NCBI GenBank assembly: GCA_021163945.1
Contig: JAGGTC010000109.1
Location: 1 to 15,154, forward strand
Length of the DNA: 15,154 bases
From: Deltaproteobacteria bacterium
GTDB lineage: Bacteria > Desulfobacterota > Desulfofervidia > Desulfofervidales > DG-60
Direction: 5' to 3'
Within the stretch, counting starts at the first letter, position 1. Every line of letters starts with the position of its first letter. Of the stretch, positions 15,140-15,154 are shown one piece after another. The position numbers and the translations under genes were made by a program. The notes beneath the pieces are model-generated. The model searched no databases and was not told the DNA's origin. It was given only the letters and a program-made list of their open reading frames with translations.

Positions 15140-15154
15140 TTAAAAACGCAAAAA

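Larger units (their letters stand above)
15081..15154. other. Upstream non-coding region of the dcw cluster
   Basis: These 74 bases are AT-rich and hold the promoter elements listed separately. No open reading frame, hairpin-plus-T-run terminator or RNA gene is visible. The neighbour upstream of mraZ lies outside the window, so whether the cluster is preceded by a co-directional gene cannot be judged. Confidence 0.7.

Noticed and set aside
1..15154. A hidden novel system, mobile element, CRISPR array or inserted cargo gene within the cluster.
   Set aside because: Almost every base is within a recognised dcw gene. The spacers total fewer than 160 bases and hold only ribosome binding or promoter sequences, and no repeats or inserted genes interrupt the gene order.

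Overview
The window is one continuous minus-strand dcw (division and cell wall) cluster. Read in the direction of transcription, from high to low coordinates, the order is mraZ, rsmH, ftsL, ftsI, murE, murF, mraY, murD, ftsW, murG, murC, murB, ftsQ, ftsA, ftsZ. Fourteen genes are complete. Only the first 17 codons of ftsZ lie inside the window, at its left edge. I see no RNA gene, mobile element, CRISPR array or internal terminator, and no plus-strand gene I would defend.

Right end (15081-15154): the upstream region of mraZ, with a good -35/-10 pair almost touching the mraZ start codon and a weaker -10-like box further upstream. 14616-11670: mraZ (regulator), rsmH (16S rRNA methyltransferase), ftsL and ftsI (septal synthesis). 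11673-2921: the cytoplasmic and membrane steps of lipid II synthesis (murE, murF, mraY, murD, murG, murC), with the septal glycan polymerase ftsW embedded among them. 2924-1: murB, then the divisome genes ftsQ, ftsA and ftsZ.

The genes form a single pathway. MurB and MurC through MurF build UDP-MurNAc-pentapeptide, MraY attaches it to undecaprenyl phosphate, and MurG adds GlcNAc. FtsW and FtsI polymerise and cross-link the product at the septum, at the site organised by FtsZ, FtsA, FtsQ and FtsL. Packing is extreme. Eleven of the fourteen junctions are overlaps or abut within one base if the two corrected starts proposed here (murE, murD) are accepted, and a twelfth (mraZ/rsmH) has one base between. 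Only ftsL-ftsI (37 nt) and ftsA-ftsZ (38 nt) have real spacers. No ddl lies between murB and ftsQ, where many relatives carry one.

Organism: the MurE DNPR motif indicates meso-diaminopimelate peptidoglycan, and the gene order fits a diderm bacterium of the Desulfobacterota (deltaproteobacterial) type. GC is roughly 40% by eye, CpG is strongly depleted, Arg is mostly AGG/AGA, Ile is often ATA, and the coding strand is purine-rich. These fit a low-GC, possibly thermophilic lineage, but the taxonomic guess is inference only.

I looked for a novel system and did not find one: this is an ordinary, very well conserved housekeeping locus. The points worth a second look are regulatory (near-leaderless mraZ promoter, phased GGGA boxes), start-site corrections, the missing ddl, and a few residue substitutions.
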